From assembly GCF_041276405.1 (NCBI RefSeq), contig NZ_JBGGGT010000001.1, positions 665,501-729,500 on the forward strand: a stretch of 64,000 nucleotides of DNA, written 5' to 3'. The position numbers were made by a program, and so were the translations under genes. Positions 62,156-64,000 of this stretch are shown here, in pieces. The notes beneath the pieces are model-generated. The model made no database searches. It had not been told where the DNA came from and saw only the letters and a program-made list of their open reading frames with translations. Source of the stretch: Microvirga sp. TS319. Lineage in GTDB: Bacteria > Pseudomonadota > Alphaproteobacteria > Rhizobiales > Beijerinckiaceae. Each line of letters begins with the position of its first letter. Position 1 is the first letter of the stretch.

Positions 62156-63820
62156 ATGTCCGATCTGCCCGCCCGTGAAGCGATGGAGTTCGACGTCGTC
62201 ATTGTCGGCGCCGGTCCTGCGGGATTGGCGGCCGCGATCCGGCTCAAGCAGCAGGCGGTGGAACAGGGCCAGGACATCTCCGTAGTCGTGGTGGAGAAGG
62301 GATCCGAGGTCGGCGCGCACATTCTCTCCGGCGCGGTGATCGACCCGATCGGCCTCGACGCCCTGCTGCCGGACTGGCGCAATGATCCCGACCGCCCGCT
62401 CCACACGCAGGTGACGGCCGACGAGTTCATGTATCTCGGCCACGCGGGCGGCGTGCGGCTGCCCAACCTGTTCATGCCCAAGCTCATGAACAACCACGGC
62501 AACTTCGTCGGCTCCCTCGGCAACGTCGCGCGCTATCTCGGCCGCAAGGCGGAAGAGCTCGGGGTCGAGATCTATCCGGGCTTTCCGGCGTCCGAGGTGC
62601 TGATCGAGGACGGCAAGGTGGTGGGCGTCGCCACGGGCGACATGGGGATCGGCCGCGGCGGCGAGCCCAACGCCAATTTCACCCGCGGCATGGAACTGCG
62701 CGCCAAGTACACGATCTTCGGCGAGGGCGCGCGCGGCTCGCTCACCAAGCAGATGGTCGAGCGCTTCGGCCTGAACCACGGCCGTGACCACCAGAAATAC
62801 GGCCTCGGCATCAAAGAGCTCTGGCACGTGAGGCCGGAGAAGTTCCAGGCCGGGCTGGTGCGCCATTCGATGGGCTGGCCCTTGCCGAACAACGCGGGCG
62901 GCGGCTCCTGGCTCTACCATTTCGACGACCATCTCGTGTCGGTCGGCTTCGTGGTGCACCTCAACTACAAGAACCCGACGCTCTCGCCCTTCGACGAGTT
63001 CCAGCGCTTCAAGACCCATCCGATGGTGCGCGACGTGTTCGAGGGCGGAAAGCGCATCGGCTACGGCGCGCGGGCCATCATGGAGGGTGGCTGGCAGTCG
63101 GTGCCGCGGCTGTCCTTCCCGGGCGGCTGCCTCGTGGGCGACAGTGCCGGCTTCGTGAACGTGCCGCGCATCAAGGGCAGCCACAACGCCGTGCTCTCGG
63201 GCATGCAATGCGCCGACCATGTCTTCGCGGCCCTGCAGGCGGGCCGGGCCCACGACGAGGTTTCGTCCTACGAAGAGGGCTGGCGCTCCTCGCCCATCGG
63301 GGCGGACCTGAAGCGGGTGCGCAACGTCAAGCCGCTGTGGTCGCGCTACGGTACGGCGGCCGGCGTGGCGTTGGGCGGTCTCGACATGTGGATGACGGAG
63401 CTGTTCGGCTGGTCGCCGTTCGGCACGATGAAGCATGGCAAGCCGGACCACGAGTGCCTGCTGCCGGTCAGCCAGGTGACGCCGATCCGCTACGAGCGGC
63501 CGGACGGGGTGCTGACCTTCGACAAGCTCTCGTCGGTATTCTTATCCAACACCAACCATGAGGAGGACCAGCCGGTCCACCTGAAGGTGAAGGACATGGG
63601 CCTGCAGAAGGCCTCCGAGCACGACGTCTATGGCGGCCCCTCGCAGCGCTACTGTCCGGCCGGGGTCTATGAATGGGTGGAAGGCGAGGGCGGGGTGCGG
63701 TTCCAGATCAACGCGCAGAACTGCGTCCACTGCAAGACCTGCGACATCAAGGATCCGAACCAGAACATCGTCTGGACCACTCCGGAAGGCGGCGGCGGGC
63801 CCAACTACGTGAACATGTGA
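62156..63820 (+). CDS. Electron-transfer flavoprotein:ubiquinone oxidoreductase
   Basis: ETF-QO passes electrons from acyl-CoA and other dehydrogenases via ETF to the quinone pool. The 554-residue protein has the FAD-binding VVIVGAGPAGLAAAIRLKQQA-type N-terminus, VVEKGSEVGAHILSGAVIDP and CLVGDSAGFVNVPRIKGSHNAVLSGMQCADHV. The C-terminal [4Fe-4S] ferredoxin motif is QNCVHCKTCDIKDPNQNI. AGGAG precedes the ATG at a suitable distance. Its substrates would include the products of any acyl-CoA oxidation in the cell. Function is at the inner membrane. Confidence 0.97.
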   Translation: MSDLPAREAMEFDVVIVGAGPAGLAAAIRLKQQAVEQGQDISVVVVEKGSEVGAHILSGAVIDPIGLDALLPDWRNDPDRPLHTQVTADEFMYLGHAGGVRLPNLFMPKLMNNHGNFVGSLGNVARYLGRKAEELGVEIYPGFPASEVLIEDGKVVGVATGDMGIGRGGEPNANFTRGMELRAKYTIFGEGARGSLTKQMVERFGLNHGRDHQKYGLGIKELWHVRPEKFQAGLVRHSMGWPLPNNAGGGSWLYHFDDHLVSVGFVVHLNYKNPTLSPFDEFQRFKTHPMVRDVFEGGKRIGYGARAIMEGGWQSVPRLSFPGGCLVGDSAGFVNVPRIKGSHNAVLSGMQCADHVFAALQAGRAHDEVSSYEEGWRSSPIGADLKRVRNVKPLWSRYGTAAGVALGGLDMWMTELFGWSPFGTMKHGKPDHECLLPVSQVTPIRYERPDGVLTFDKLSSVFLSNTNHEEDQPVHLKVKDMGLQKASEHDVYGGPSQRYCPAGVYEWVEGEGGVRFQINAQNCVHCKTCDIKDPNQNIVWTTPEGGGGPNYVNM

Positions 63821-64000
63821 GCTGGCCGCCTCCTGCCTCCATGATCCTCTCGCGTCCGGGCCGGGCTCGACCCGGCCGTTCCCGTCCTCACGGACCGCAA
63901 CGGGCCAGGGACATGGATCCCCGGCCGAGGGTCGGGGATAACGAGGTTCTGATCGACCGTTCAGGGTCTGGGCAGCGAACCCGATCGGCTCCTCACGAGG
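63821..64000. other. Unassigned end of window
   Basis: The last 180 bases after the ETF-QO stop show no recognisable gene, terminator or repeat. Confidence 0.5.

Overview
The window is a high-GC chromosome segment from an alphaproteobacterium of the order Hyphomicrobiales. Evidence is a CcrM-type GANTC methyltransferase, an F0 ATP synthase operon (atpI-B-E-b'-b) separate from F1 and carrying a b' subunit, an aa3 cytochrome oxidase locus of ctaC-ctaD-ctaB-small protein-ctaG-ctaE-DUF983-SURF1 order, a split glycine decarboxylase (gcvPA/gcvPB) and an invasion-associated-locus-B protein. The protein sequences look closest to Microvirga/Methylobacteriaceae. That is inference, since the window has no rRNA. 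Almost everything is housekeeping, densely packed and often with 1-4 nt overlaps. I found no complete tRNA, rRNA, CRISPR array, intact insertion sequence or prophage.

Layout. 0-7.7 kb: partial MATE efflux pump and Kef-type antiporter (minus), then ispH-thrB-rnhA (plus), a Prx5 peroxiredoxin, a DsbD-like periplasmic protein and yqgE. 7.7-13.5 kb: a membrane GGDEF/EAL protein, an M16 peptidase and thrC. 13.6-20.1 kb: cytochrome c oxidase structural and assembly genes, all minus, including a 53-residue membrane protein. 20.4-23.1 kb: an IalB-like protein, a lipoprotein and a CBS-domain hemolysin-type membrane protein. 23.2-28.5 kb: a tandem glycine riboswitch and gcvT-gcvH-osmC-gcvPA-gcvPB closed by a terminator. 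28.6-38.8 kb: the accessory part. It holds a HAD phosphatase, a flavin reductase, a LysR regulator, a four-gene NMT1/TauABC-type importer, a family III CoA-transferase, a hydroxycinnamoyl-CoA hydratase-lyase homologue, a metallo-beta-lactamase-fold hydrolase and a TIGR03084-type protein. 39-41.8 kb: F0 ATP synthase operon with a clear promoter. 42-48.9 kb: smc, a DsbA-like protein, a DUF721 protein, mutY and an SPFH/slipin protein. 49-52.8 kb: LysR plus a Fe3+-type ABC importer without its ATPase. 52.9-64 kb: ccrM, rnhB, a VWA protein, a radical SAM protein, a GT2-like protein, moaB, a zinc metallopeptidase, uracil-DNA glycosylase, ogt and ETF-ubiquinone oxidoreductase.

How the genes could work together. 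The accessory cluster reads as uptake of an organic acid, CoA loading by transfer rather than ligation, then hydration/retro-aldol cleavage. The lyase differs from the Pseudomonas enzyme at two recalled active-site positions, so its substrate may not be a 4-hydroxycinnamate.

The main non-genic signal is a family of short palindromic repeats with ends resembling TAGAGCATCG/CGATGCTCTA. At five loci the terminal TAG is the stop codon of the neighbouring gene. At a sixth, a small gene reads into the repeat and takes its last residues from it.
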